Below are positions 27,813 to 36,586 of a stretch of DNA of 64,000 bases, in pieces (the first letter of the stretch is position 1; every line of letters begins with the position of its first letter). The notes under the pieces were generated by a model, which did no database searches, was not told where the DNA came from, and was given only the letters and a program-made list of their open reading frames with translations. Made by a program: the position numbers and the translations under genes. Source of the DNA: Peristeroidobacter soli (GTDB lineage Bacteria > Pseudomonadota > Gammaproteobacteria > Steroidobacterales > Steroidobacteraceae); contig NZ_RYEV01000011.1 of the NCBI RefSeq assembly GCF_004138485.1, forward strand, positions 212,327-276,326, given 5' to 3'.

Positions 27813-28686
27813 CTTGTGCGTGGCGAAATGCCGATCACGCGGCAGTCGGCGTGTGGAAGAGGCCGGAGCAGTCCAATCGCCATGCAAAGTGATTGAGATT
27901 CGCGGGCTGATCTGCAATCGTGCCGCATTGCTCGACAGGCGTCCGACCATTCAGTCCAGCATGAACGCGTCGCTGGTTGTAATAGAGGGCGAAACAATCC
28001 AGCTTGCGATGGAGGTCGAGGCCGTTCCAGAAGAAGGTTTGGTCGAGATATTCGCGCCGGAGGGTTCCGATGAGGCGTTCGATAAACGGCTGAGAGCGAG
28101 GCGCGAAGGGGACAGATTTGAGTTCCTCGATGTCGAGCACCCGCAGGTTGGCTCGCCAGCGATGAAATCGAAACAGCGGGTCATGATCGGAGCTGAGTTG
28201 CTTGGGAAGTGGCTGACCGCACCGGGCCTCATTGAACATGTGACAGACGCTGATGCCAGCGATATGCGCGGGTTCGACGCCGAATCCGACGATACGACGC
28301 GAGAAGACGTCCATCACGACCATCACCCAGAAGCTCTTGAGCAGGATCGACTCGCAGCGAAACAGGTCGACGCTCCATAGGCTGTCGCGGGCTTCAGCGA
28401 TAACAGAGAGCCACGACGGACCGTTGCCTCCAGACTTTGGAGTAGGGTGCGTCGCCAGAATCCGGCGCACCACGTCCTTGTCGATTTCCAGGCCGAAGGC
28501 GTGCGAAATCTGCTGGGCAATGCGCGGACAGCCGAAGCGTGGATTGAGGCGCTTGATCTCAAGGATGACGGCGATCAGTTCGTTGGGCGGTCCCTTGGGG
28601 CCGGGCCGACGCCGGGCGCTCGCTGAAAACAGCCATTGATACTTGCGCCGGATCAGCGCTCGGTGAAAGCGCAACAGTGTCGCGGG
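27813..28686 (-). mobile_element. Truncated insertion sequence, copy 1
   Basis: The right end (on the minus strand) is preserved as an inverted repeat TTCGCCACGCACAAG (27813-27827 on the plus strand reads the complement), related to the ends of copy 2. The other end is missing: similarity to the copy 2 transposase stops at 28686, exactly where copy 2 begins, and the missing 5' part is not found beyond copy 2 either. So copy 2 arrived with, or was followed by, a deletion. Confidence 0.75.
27835..28686 (-). pseudogene. DDE (rve-core) transposase, 5' end lost
   Basis: Minus-strand frame from TLLRFHRALIRRKYQ to GLFHTPTAA. The integrase-core triad is visible: Asp in SVDLFRCES, Asp in SSDHDPLFRFH, Glu in PFIERLIGTLRREYLD. 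Compared with copy 2 it lacks about 85 N-terminal residues, including the helix-turn-helix; upstream codons in the same frame (to 28881) are merely the antisense of copy 2. Not functional. Confidence 0.8.
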
Positions 28687-29865
28687 CCTGTGTGTGGCGA
28701 ATTCGAATTTATCGCATAGGTACCGCGACGATCCAAGTCTTGCGCCGCCGACTCGGATCGCTAGCATGGTTGGATGCGTGACCTGGCTATTCTCGCCATT
28801 CATCTCATCGCGACGATCGCCAGGCTGCTGCTGCCCGGCGGTGCGCGATCGATCGTCTCGGAATCGCTGTTGCTGAAACACCAGCTCTTGATTCTGAATC
28901 GGTCAGGTGCCCGAGCACCGAATCTGCGACCGATCGACCGCATCATCGCCAGTCTCTGCGCGGGCCTGATGCGTCCCTCTCGTCTGCTGCGCTCGGCCAT
29001 TGTGCTGAAGCCATCGACGCTCATGGCGTTCCACCGCGCCTTGGTGAATCGAAAATACCGCCTGCTCTTTGCGCCAAGACGGCGACGCAAGCCCGGCCCG
29101 AAAGGGCCGAGCTCAGAACTGATCGCAGCGATCGTCGAAATGAAGCGGCGGAACCCATGCTTCGGCTGCCGGCGCATCGCTCAACAGATCGCCTTCGTAT
29201 TCGGTGTCGAGATCGACAAGGATGTGGTGCGACGTGTACTCGCCAAACACAGTCGACCGACCCGCGGCTCTAACGGCCCGTCCTGGCTTACCCTGCTCGG
29301 ACATACCAAGGACAGCCTCTGGAGCGTGGATCTCTTTCGTTGTGAATCTCTGAGCGTGAAAACGCACTGGGTGATGGTCGTGATGGATCAGTTTACTCGC
29401 CGCATCGTCGGCTTCGCCGTGCAACCCGGCGTGGTCGATGGTCCGGCCTTGTGCCGAATGTTCAATCAGGTCATCGCGGGCGCACCCACACTGCCACAAT
29501 GTCTCAGCAGCGACCACGATCCGCTATTTCAGTTTCATCGCTGGCGGGCCAATTTGCGCAAACTTGAGGTAAGCGAGATCAAGACCGTGCCGCATGTGCC
29601 ACTATCGCATCCATTTGTTGAGCGAGTGATCGGAACGGTGCGTCGAGAGCTGCTGGATCGGGAGCCCGAGATCTCGAACGGAAGCTGCGGCACTTCCGTG
29701 ATTACTACAATCACGGCCGGGTTCATGCGTCATTGAAGGGCGTCACTCCGATCTGCTCAACCGATCGCAACGTGATCGCTCTCGACGATTACCAATGGCG
29801 ATCACACTGTCGCGGGTTGTATCAGCTGCCTGCGGCCGCGTGACGATTAATTCGCCACACACAGG
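28687..29865 (+). mobile_element. Insertion sequence, copy 2, 1179 bp
   Basis: Bounded by inverted repeats CCTGTGTGTGGCGAATT (28687-28703) and its exact complement (29849-29865). No target-site duplication is seen at the flanks. It contains one transposase gene of the rve DDE type, now frameshifted. The exact IS family is not certain (IS3/IS481-like catalytic core, single long gene). Confidence 0.85.
28774..29843 (+). pseudogene. DDE transposase of copy 2, frameshifted
   Basis: Reads MRDLAILAIHLIATIARLL... with the catalytic Asp residues in WSVDLFRCES and SSDHDPLFQFH and Glu in PFVERVIGTVRRELLD. After LDRE (about 29660) a stretch equivalent to 13 bases is missing relative to copy 1, shifting the frame; the true C-terminus (HFRDYYNHGRVHASLKG ... 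GLYQLPAAA) continues in another frame to the stop at 29841-29843. The catalytic core precedes the lesion. Confidence 0.82.
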
Positions 29866-30098
29866 CTACGGAATCGCCTGCTGAAGTGTTCCGCTGGCCC
29901 TATCAATCCAAGCGGTCGAGTGGCGCGCCGGGAGAGACTTGGCGGAATGCTCAGCTTCTATCATCGCGAAGCGGCTGACGGAGTTTTTAGATACTACGTG
30001 TCTCGAGACCGTGCCGAGGATCGGCACTCGGCCGCACGGGCATCCGAACCGATCGAAAGATGGGGCGATGCAGCCGCATTCCGCGCTACTTATGGCGC

Positions 30099-30551
30099 AT
30101 GACATCGATTCCTACGACGCGGCCCTCGCCGGCCTGGCTGCCGCTTGACTCGGATCGCGGCTTTCAAGAGCTGGTGGGGCCGATTTTTCGCGACTCCAGC
30201 CTGACGCCGGACGACCCCGAGCCGCTGCGCCTTGGCTTCAGGGTGGCTGCAAAGCACTGCAATTCCGCCGGCGTTTGTCACGGAGGCATGCTTGCGACCT
30301 TCATGGATCAGGCGCTGGGGATGTCGATCGCCGCATCGATCGACGCTCCACCCTTTACGCCGACCCTCAATCTCAGTATCGATTTCATCCAGGCTGCGTA
30401 CGTCGATCAGTGGCTGGAGAGTCGAGTGCGGATCATTCATCGGACCAAGGGAACGGGCTATTGCGATTGCACCGTCGATGGGCCGCAAGGGCTGATTGCG
30501 CGAGCGCACGCGGTGTTCCGGCTGTCAAGGACCGCATCGAGTGAGCGTTGA
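30099..30551 (+). CDS. PaaI/hotdog-fold thioesterase
   Basis: The 150-residue protein has the hotdog thioesterase signature HCNSAGVCHGGMLATFMDQALG and TLNLSIDFIQAA. Such enzymes hydrolyse acyl- or aryl-CoA thioesters, often to rescue CoA from dead-end intermediates. ATG 30099 removes an arginine-rich, unrelated leader present if a start at 30060 were used. It is separated from the TonB gene by 143 bases and probably belongs to cluster B. Confidence 0.85.
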   Translation: MTSIPTTRPSPAWLPLDSDRGFQELVGPIFRDSSLTPDDPEPLRLGFRVAAKHCNSAGVCHGGMLATFMDQALGMSIAASIDAPPFTPTLNLSIDFIQAAYVDQWLESRVRIIHRTKGTGYCDCTVDGPQGLIARAHAVFRLSRTASSER

Positions 30552-30694
30552 TCGGCAGGTTGTTAGCCAAAGGATTGGGGTCAGCGCCCGCGGGGCTAAG
30601 TATAACGAAACCGCTGCTTGACAAAGGTTCGCCGGCCGAGAGCCGGCGAAGATCGATAAGAACTGAAGTCCGAAGTGAGGCGTTGGAGGGGATG

Positions 30695-33082
30695 ATGACC
30701 AGTCGAGTATCCAAGAGACTCTCGTTGCAGGGTCTGCGCAGGGCGCTGCTGGCGACCACTGTGCCCGCGGTTGCACTGTCATCGGGCCACGCCGTGGCTC
30801 AGGAAGCACAAGTCACGGCACCGCCGCTCGAAGAAGTGGTGGTTTCGGCTCGCATGCGCAGTGAAACCTTGATCTCCGTCCCCGTCGCCGTGACCGCGCT
30901 CAGCGCCGAGGACCTCGCCCGTTATGGGGCCACATCGCTCAGCCACATGGCCGAACAAGCGCCCACCGTCTTCATTTCGAAGACCGGCAGCGGGACGGGC
31001 GGCATCGTCAGCATTCGAGGCATAGGCACCACACCGAACAACGGCGGCTTCGAGTCGTCCGTGTCGGTCAATATCGATGGGGTGCAGGTCAGCCGCGGGC
31101 GAATCGCCACGCAGAGTTTCTTCGATCTGCAACAGGTCGAAATCCTGAAGGGACCGCAGGCGCTGTTCTTTGGCAAGAACAGTCCGGCCGGCGTCATCTC
31201 GCTGGTCAGCAACGGTCCGACCGACACCTGGGAAGGTTACGGCAAGGTTGGCTATGAGTTCGTCGGGGACGAAAGCTCGGTTGAAGGCGCCGTTTCGGGC
31301 CCGCTGTCGGATACGTTGGGACTGCGCGTCGCCGCGCGCGTGCGCGAGATGGATGGCTATCTGCGCAACCGAGCGCAACCCGTGGCCAGCAACCCCTTTC
31401 CAGCCGATCCAAGTCCATTGCCGGGCGCATCGTTCGAACGGCCAGGAGAGCAGGAGGCGCTGGGCCGGGTCACGCTCAAATGGCGACCGGGCGACCGCGT
31501 CGATGCGGCGCTCAAGTTGTATGTCAGCCGTTATCGCGACGATGGTCCCGCGGCCGCGGGCGGGCAACTTGTTTCCTGCGGAACCTCGGCCGCGCCCGAG
31601 ACCGGTGGACAGTTCGATCCGTACGGGGATTGCAAACCGGACGACCGGACGTCCAACGGAACGTTGCCGGCGCAGGCGAGTGCCGGATTCCCATTGGCAC
31701 GACGCGAAGACGGTAAACCATATGGTCTGTACAACGGTACGCTCGTCTCGGTACCGGTCAATATCCAGCTCACCGATGCGCTGACACTGAATTCCGTCAC
31801 GGGCTACTACGACGGCAACGCCCAGTATTTCGACAACTATGGCGCCGACGTGTGGGCGCAAAAGGGCTCCGCCGAATCCGATCACTATCGTACGTTCAGC
31901 CAGGAGCTGCGCTTGAGCTCGGACTGGGACGGCTTCTTCAACTTCATGGTCGGTGCCTACTACCAGGACACGGCACTGGATTTCAGAAATGTTTCCAAAG
32001 TGTTTGCGGTTGGGGCCGATCCGGTCACCGGCACTTACTACAACTGGGACAAAGTCGCCACCACCGACGGTGAAACGCTGTCTGCATTCGGGCAGGTGAG
32101 GCTGAATCTCACGGAGCAGTTGGAATTGTCCGGCGGCGTGCGCTGGACCGATGAGAAGAAGGATTCGACGGTGCATTTCGCCTACGCGCATCCGGTGCTG
32201 CTGGCGCGAAATGTGCTGTCCCTGAATACCGTCGAACCGAAGTTCAGCGACACCAACTTCTCGCCGGAGGCGACGTTGGCTTTCCACCCCAGCACCGAAT
32301 CGACCGTCTATGTCGCCTACAAGACCGGCTATAAGTCGGGCGGGGCGAACTTGAGCGCGCTCGTTACACCCGCCACGACAGATGCCTCGATGGTGTTTGG
32401 TCCGGAGGAGGTCAAGGGCGTCGAATTCGGGGCCAAGGGCCAGCTCTTCGAGCGGCGCTTGCTGCTCGAACTGTCGGCCTACCGGTATGATTACGAAGAT
32501 CTGCAAGTGAACGTGTACGACACCATCGCGAGCACGTTTGTAGTGACCAACGCGGCACGCGTGAATCAGAAGGGCGTCGAGACGAAGGCGCGCTGGACGG
32601 TGAGCGATGAGTTCTCGCTGCGTGGCGCGGTTTCCTATAACAAGAATCGCTTCACGGACTATCAGGCGCAGTGCTACGCGCAACAGACGGCCGCTCAGGG
32701 ATGCGTCGGCGGCGTGCGGCAGAATCTCGCCGGCCGGGCGACGGCCCGCTCGCCGGACTGGTCGGGCAACGTGGGAGCGACGCTCGATGTGCCGATGGGC
32801 AATGCTCTGAGCTTTGGCCTCGCCGCCGATGCCTATTACACCGGCAAGTACTACAGCTCGGAAACGCAAGCCCCTGGAGCGTTGCAAGAATCCTTCTGGC
32901 GATTCGACGCATCGGCGCGGGTCGTGGCGGACGCCTGGGAGCTGGCGTTGTTGGGCCGAAATCTCTCGAACGAGTTCTACATCGTGTATGCGACCGACAA
33001 ACCAGGCACCAGTACCAGTCAACAGTACGGGACGGTGTCCCGGGGTCGGGAAGTCTGGCTGGAAGCGACCTACCGCTTCTGA
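30695..33082 (+). CDS. TonB-dependent outer-membrane receptor
   Basis: A 795-residue precursor: signal peptide (RRALLATTVPAVALSSGHAVAQ), TonB-box region LEEVVVSARMR, plug (VSIRGIGTTPNNGGFESSVSV; VEILKGPQALFFGKNSPAGVI) and beta-barrel ending in an aromatic terminal strand (WLEATYRF). GGAGG at 30685-30689 favours ATG 30695 over ATG 30692. It resembles receptors that flank aromatic and terpenoid catabolic genes in sphingomonads and relatives. It leads into the SnoaL-P450 operon 19 bases downstream and is presumably the uptake route for the cluster B substrate. Confidence 0.94.
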   Translation: MTSRVSKRLSLQGLRRALLATTVPAVALSSGHAVAQEAQVTAPPLEEVVVSARMRSETLISVPVAVTALSAEDLARYGATSLSHMAEQAPTVFISKTGSGTGGIVSIRGIGTTPNNGGFESSVSVNIDGVQVSRGRIATQSFFDLQQVEILKGPQALFFGKNSPAGVISLVSNGPTDTWEGYGKVGYEFVGDESSVEGAVSGPLSDTLGLRVAARVREMDGYLRNRAQPVASNPFPADPSPLPGASFERPGEQEALGRVTLKWRPGDRVDAALKLYVSRYRDDGPAAAGGQLVSCGTSAAPETGGQFDPYGDCKPDDRTSNGTLPAQASAGFPLARREDGKPYGLYNGTLVSVPVNIQLTDALTLNSVTGYYDGNAQYFDNYGADVWAQKGSAESDHYRTFSQELRLSSDWDGFFNFMVGAYYQDTALDFRNVSKVFAVGADPVTGTYYNWDKVATTDGETLSAFGQVRLNLTEQLELSGGVRWTDEKKDSTVHFAYAHPVLLARNVLSLNTVEPKFSDTNFSPEATLAFHPSTESTVYVAYKTGYKSGGANLSALVTPATTDASMVFGPEEVKGVEFGAKGQLFERRLLLELSAYRYDYEDLQVNVYDTIASTFVVTNAARVNQKGVETKARWTVSDEFSLRGAVSYNKNRFTDYQAQCYAQQTAAQGCVGGVRQNLAGRATARSPDWSGNVGATLDVPMGNALSFGLAADAYYTGKYYSSETQAPGALQESFWRFDASARVVADAWELALLGRNLSNEFYIVYATDKPGTSTSQQYGTVSRGREVWLEATYRF

Positions 33083-33101
33083 GCAGCGAGGAGAAGGTTC
33101 G

Positions 33102-33515
33102 TTGACCGACACAAGCGAGCTGCGGGAGGTTGAAGTCGTCGCGCACAGGTTCTTCGACGCGCTAGCGCTCGGCAAGCTGGCGCTCGTGGAGCAATGCTTG
33201 TGCGAGGACTTCACCGCTTGGCACAACTTCGACGACATCAAGCAGACGCGCGGCGAGCATCTGAAGACGCTCGCGTGGCTCTGCCGATCGATTCATGAGT
33301 TGAGATTCGAAGACGTGCACAGGTCCGTCTACGGCGGCGGCTTTTCGCAACGGCATGTGCTGCGCGGGCAATTGCATGGCCAGCCGTTTCAGCTGTTCGC
33401 ATGCATCGTCGGTGAGGTCGAAGGAGGACTCATCAAACGGACGTTCGAGTACGTCGATTCGGCGCAACTGGCGCCGATGTTTCAGCGGCGGACAAAGCAG
33501 GAACAGACGTCATGA
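33102..33515 (+). CDS. SnoaL-like/NTF2-fold protein
   Basis: A 137-residue protein with NTF2-like features (VVAHRFFDALALGKLALVEQCLCEDFTAWHN; an aromatic-lined cone is typical). TTG 33102 is the most likely start because GAGGAGAAGG lies just upstream; no ATG gives a complete domain. Family members act as small cyclases, isomerases or hydratases, or bind ligands. It overlaps the following hydrolase by 4 bases. Confidence 0.7.
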   Translation: MTDTSELREVEVVAHRFFDALALGKLALVEQCLCEDFTAWHNFDDIKQTRGEHLKTLAWLCRSIHELRFEDVHRSVYGGGFSQRHVLRGQLHGQPFQLFACIVGEVEGGLIKRTFEYVDSAQLAPMFQRRTKQEQTS

Positions 33516-34717
33516 GTCGAGTGGAAGCGACAGCCTATACGCGTCTTCCTTACCTGGTCGTTTACCAGGAGGCCGTCCCCGGTGCGGTCAAGGACGTCTA
33601 CGGATCGGTAGGGGAGCACATCGCATTGCAAGCGCAGCTGATGCGCGGTGAAGCCGACTCCGACACGGTCGTCATCTCCATGCATCAGATCGGTTCGCAG
33701 GCTTACCTGCCGATTTTCTCGGGGCTCGCGCGGCAAGGGCACCACGTGATCTGCTGCGCGAATCGTTACACCAACGGTGACTTTGCGTTGCAGACCGAGA
33801 ATGTGTTGGCGGACCTCGCGGCCTGCGTTCGGGATGCGAAGCAGCGCATGGGTTACAAGAAGGTCGTGCTCGCCGGCTGGAGCGGCGGAGGCAGTCTGAT
33901 CGCCGGCTATCAAGCGGAAGCGACCGATCGCAGAATCACGGCCAATGCCGCGGGCGAGCCTTGCTCGTTGGCGCAAGCGGAGCTGCCCAAGGCGGATGCG
34001 GTCATGCTGCTCGCTCCGCATCGAAGCCGGCACCACTTGCTGACCGAGTTTCTGGATCCTTCGATCGTCGATGAGCAGGATCCCGGAATGCGCGATCCGG
34101 AGTTGTATCTTTTCGATCCGGCACGCTCGCCCAAGCCGCCCTTCGATCCGGCGTTCGTGGCGCGCTACCGCTCGGCTCAAGTGGCGCGCAATCGCAAGAT
34201 CACCGCCTGGGTCCAGGAGCAGCTCACAGCCTTGCGCGCCAAGGGACAGCCGCGAGCGGAACGAGCATTCATCGTTCACGGCACGATGGCCGATCCGCGC
34301 TGGCTGGACCTGACGATGGATCCCAATGAACGTGCGCTCGGTTCATACATCGGTCCGCCTCATCAGGCGAACGATGGACTGGCCGCGTTGGCGCGTTACA
34401 CATCGCTGCGCAGCTGGCTCTCGCAATGGAGTCTCGATCATGCGCAGGTCGACGCGGTGGATGCCGCCGCACGCATCGACGTGCCGACGCTGGTCATTGT
34501 CAACGGCGCCGATGACGCCTGTCCGACCACACACACGGACGCAATATTCAATGCCATTCGTCATCGGCAGAAACAACGGCACGTCATTGCTGGTGCGAAC
34601 CACTACTACAGCGGCTCGGGCCAGAAGCCCTGCCTCGCCAAAGCTCTCGAACACATCGGCGCCTGGCTGCGGCCGCAGGGGCTCGCTTCGGCACACCGAT
34701 CGGATACAGCATCATGA
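33512..34717 (+). CDS. Alpha/beta-hydrolase
   Basis: The 401-residue protein has a nucleophile elbow GWSGGGS, a likely acid in IVNGADDACP and a C-terminal catalytic His in GANHYY, so the Ser-Asp-His set is complete. It is longer than simple esterases because of an inserted lid region (about residues 165-300). It starts inside the SnoaL stop and its own stop overlaps the VOC gene (ATGA both times). An ester, lactone or C-C hydrolase role in cluster B is plausible. Confidence 0.82.
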   Translation: MSRVEATAYTRLPYLVVYQEAVPGAVKDVYGSVGEHIALQAQLMRGEADSDTVVISMHQIGSQAYLPIFSGLARQGHHVICCANRYTNGDFALQTENVLADLAACVRDAKQRMGYKKVVLAGWSGGGSLIAGYQAEATDRRITANAAGEPCSLAQAELPKADAVMLLAPHRSRHHLLTEFLDPSIVDEQDPGMRDPELYLFDPARSPKPPFDPAFVARYRSAQVARNRKITAWVQEQLTALRAKGQPRAERAFIVHGTMADPRWLDLTMDPNERALGSYIGPPHQANDGLAALARYTSLRSWLSQWSLDHAQVDAVDAAARIDVPTLVIVNGADDACPTTHTDAIFNAIRHRQKQRHVIAGANHYYSGSGQKPCLAKALEHIGAWLRPQGLASAHRSDTAS

Positions 34718-35244
34718 TTCATCACCTTGCCATTGCTCCTCGCGACTTCAAGGTTGCGCACAAGTTCTACACCGAAGCCATGGGCTTCAAGCTGGCGAAG
34801 GTCGTCAAGCGCCAGGCGCTCGGCGGCGCGGCCGCCGGATGGACCAAACATGTCTTCTACGAGACCGGGCGAGGCGGATTGTTCGCGCTCTGGGATCTGC
34901 ATCTGGCGGAACTCGAGGGCAAGTCGTGGAAAGCTTCGTGGTCGTCCGGCTTGGGGCTGCCGACCTGGATCAACCATGTCGCGTTTCTGGTGGATAGTCC
35001 CGCGGAGCTCGAGGCAAAGAAGCAGCGCTGGCTGGACTACGGTCTGCGGGTCAGCCAGGTGAAACACGAATTCATCACGTCGATCTACACGTTGGACCCG
35101 GACAAGAACCTGGTCGAGTTCACCGTGGCCACCGGTCCGATCACGGAGGAGGATCGCGCCGAAGCGCTCCGCTTGCTCGAGGACGATTCACCCGCGACCA
35201 TCCCGGAGTATCCCTCCGAGATGTTCGAGCCGTCGGCGAGGTAG
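34714..35244 (+). CDS. VOC (glyoxalase/extradiol dioxygenase-fold) protein
   Basis: A 176-residue protein with two babab modules: MIHHLAIAPRDFKVAHKFYTEAMGFKL and INHVAFLVDS...DPDKNLVEFTVATG. His in HHLAI and HVAF and Glu in LVEFT are the expected metal ligands. The fold covers dioxygenases, isomerases and epimerases, so the reaction is open. It overlaps the hydrolase gene and precedes the P450 gene by two bases. Confidence 0.82.
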   Translation: MIHHLAIAPRDFKVAHKFYTEAMGFKLAKVVKRQALGGAAAGWTKHVFYETGRGGLFALWDLHLAELEGKSWKASWSSGLGLPTWINHVAFLVDSPAELEAKKQRWLDYGLRVSQVKHEFITSIYTLDPDKNLVEFTVATGPITEEDRAEALRLLEDDSPATIPEYPSEMFEPSAR

Positions 35245-35246
35245 TC

Positions 35247-36518
35247 ATGAGCACCGAGCGCATCGAGGGCGGCTTGCTGGATGCCGCCACCCAACAATGT
35301 CCCTATCGCTTCTATGCGCAGTTGCGTGCGCAAGCGCCCGTCTATTTCGACCCGGATGTGAATGCCTACATTGTTTCGTCGTACGCGCTGATCACGCGAG
35401 TGCTGGCCGATAGCAAAACGTTCTCGAACCTGCCGCAGTCGGAGGAGGCGGCGCAGCGCGCGAACTCGCCGATCGTCAGCAAGATTCTCAAGGAGGAGGG
35501 GTATGGCCGCTTCAAGCGAACCATCGTCAATAACGATCCGCCCAGTCACACGCGCTACCGGAAATTGGTGAACACGGCGTTTCTGCCGTCGCGAATCCGG
35601 TCGATGGAGGCGTACATCGGCACGGTGGTGGACCAGCTGATTGGCCGCCTCGATGGCGGCGAGGTCCGCGATGTCGTGACCGAATTCGCCATCCCGATGC
35701 CGCTGTACATCATCTCCGATCAGTTGGGCGTGCCGCGGCAGGAGTTCGATCGTTTCAAGTCGTGGAGCGATGCCTGGTTGGCCAGCCTCGGCCTGCTCGG
35801 CGACGAGGATGAGCTGGTCAGGGCCGCGCGACTCGTGGTCGAGATGCAGCACTACATGGTAGCCCGCATCCAGGAGCGCCGCGTGGAGCCGCGCGATGAC
35901 ATGCTGAGCGATCTGGTGAGTGCGTCGTTCGAGGAAGAAGGCAGCGAGCCGCGATCGCTGACGGATCGCGAGGTACTGTCCATCGTCGAGCAGATCCTGA
36001 TCGCTGGCAACGAGTCGACGACCAATGCAATTGCCGGGGGGCTGCTGCTGCTGGCGCGGGACGTCGATCTGCAATCACGCCTGCGCGCTTCCCCGGAGTT
36101 GATTCCGGCCTTCGTCGAGGAATGTCTCCGCGTGGAATCGCCTGTTCAGGGGCTGTATCGGCACGTGACCGCGGACACTACGCTGGGCGGGGTCGAGCTC
36201 GAAAAGGGTGCCGTGATCATGGTGCGCTATGCCTCCGGCAATCGTGACGAGGCCAAGTTCGGCAATGCCGATGCCGTCGATCTCGACCGATCGAACCGGC
36301 GCGCCCACATCGCGTTCGGTTCGGGAGTGCACTATTGCGTCGGGCAGGATCTTGCCCGGGCCGAGCTCAGGATCGCCTTCGCGGCACTGCTGAAACGCTT
36401 CCAGCGCATGGAGCTGGCGGTGCCGGCCGCCGAGATCCAGTATCAACGCAGCGTCGCGCTCCGAGGGCCGGCTGCTCTCCCCATGCGCTTCAATCAGGTC
36501 ACTGGCCCGGGCCGATAA
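35247..36518 (+). CDS. Cytochrome P450 (bacterial class I type)
   Basis: A 423-residue soluble P450. The heme-thiolate loop AFGSGVHYCVGQDLARAE carries Cys364, the I-helix is ILIAGNESTTNAIAG, and ECLR supplies the ExxR motif. The N-terminus has no membrane anchor. Bacterial P450s of this type need a ferredoxin and a reductase, both encoded at 49698-51278 in the same cluster. It probably hydroxylates a hydrophobic substrate at the start of the pathway. It closes the SnoaL-hydrolase-VOC-P450 operon. Confidence 0.95.
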   Translation: MSTERIEGGLLDAATQQCPYRFYAQLRAQAPVYFDPDVNAYIVSSYALITRVLADSKTFSNLPQSEEAAQRANSPIVSKILKEEGYGRFKRTIVNNDPPSHTRYRKLVNTAFLPSRIRSMEAYIGTVVDQLIGRLDGGEVRDVVTEFAIPMPLYIISDQLGVPRQEFDRFKSWSDAWLASLGLLGDEDELVRAARLVVEMQHYMVARIQERRVEPRDDMLSDLVSASFEEEGSEPRSLTDREVLSIVEQILIAGNESTTNAIAGGLLLLARDVDLQSRLRASPELIPAFVEECLRVESPVQGLYRHVTADTTLGGVELEKGAVIMVRYASGNRDEAKFGNADAVDLDRSNRRAHIAFGSGVHYCVGQDLARAELRIAFAALLKRFQRMELAVPAAEIQYQRSVALRGPAALPMRFNQVTGPGR

Positions 36519-36586
36519 CGTTCGCTTGCAAGCGCCGGCCTACAGCGCGGCGGGCCTACCACCCATCCCATTCTTCAGCTACGTTC

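Noticed and set aside
29866..30098. Search for the missing 5' part of insertion sequence copy 1 beyond copy 2
   Set aside because: The minus-strand translation here does not resemble the N-terminus of the copy 2 transposase, so the piece is lost rather than displaced.
33512..34717. The missing N-formylmaleamate deformylase (NicD)
   Set aside because: It is an alpha/beta-hydrolase, but much longer than NicD (401 against about 266 residues as I recall), lies in the P450 operon of cluster B, and is coupled to SnoaL and VOC genes.
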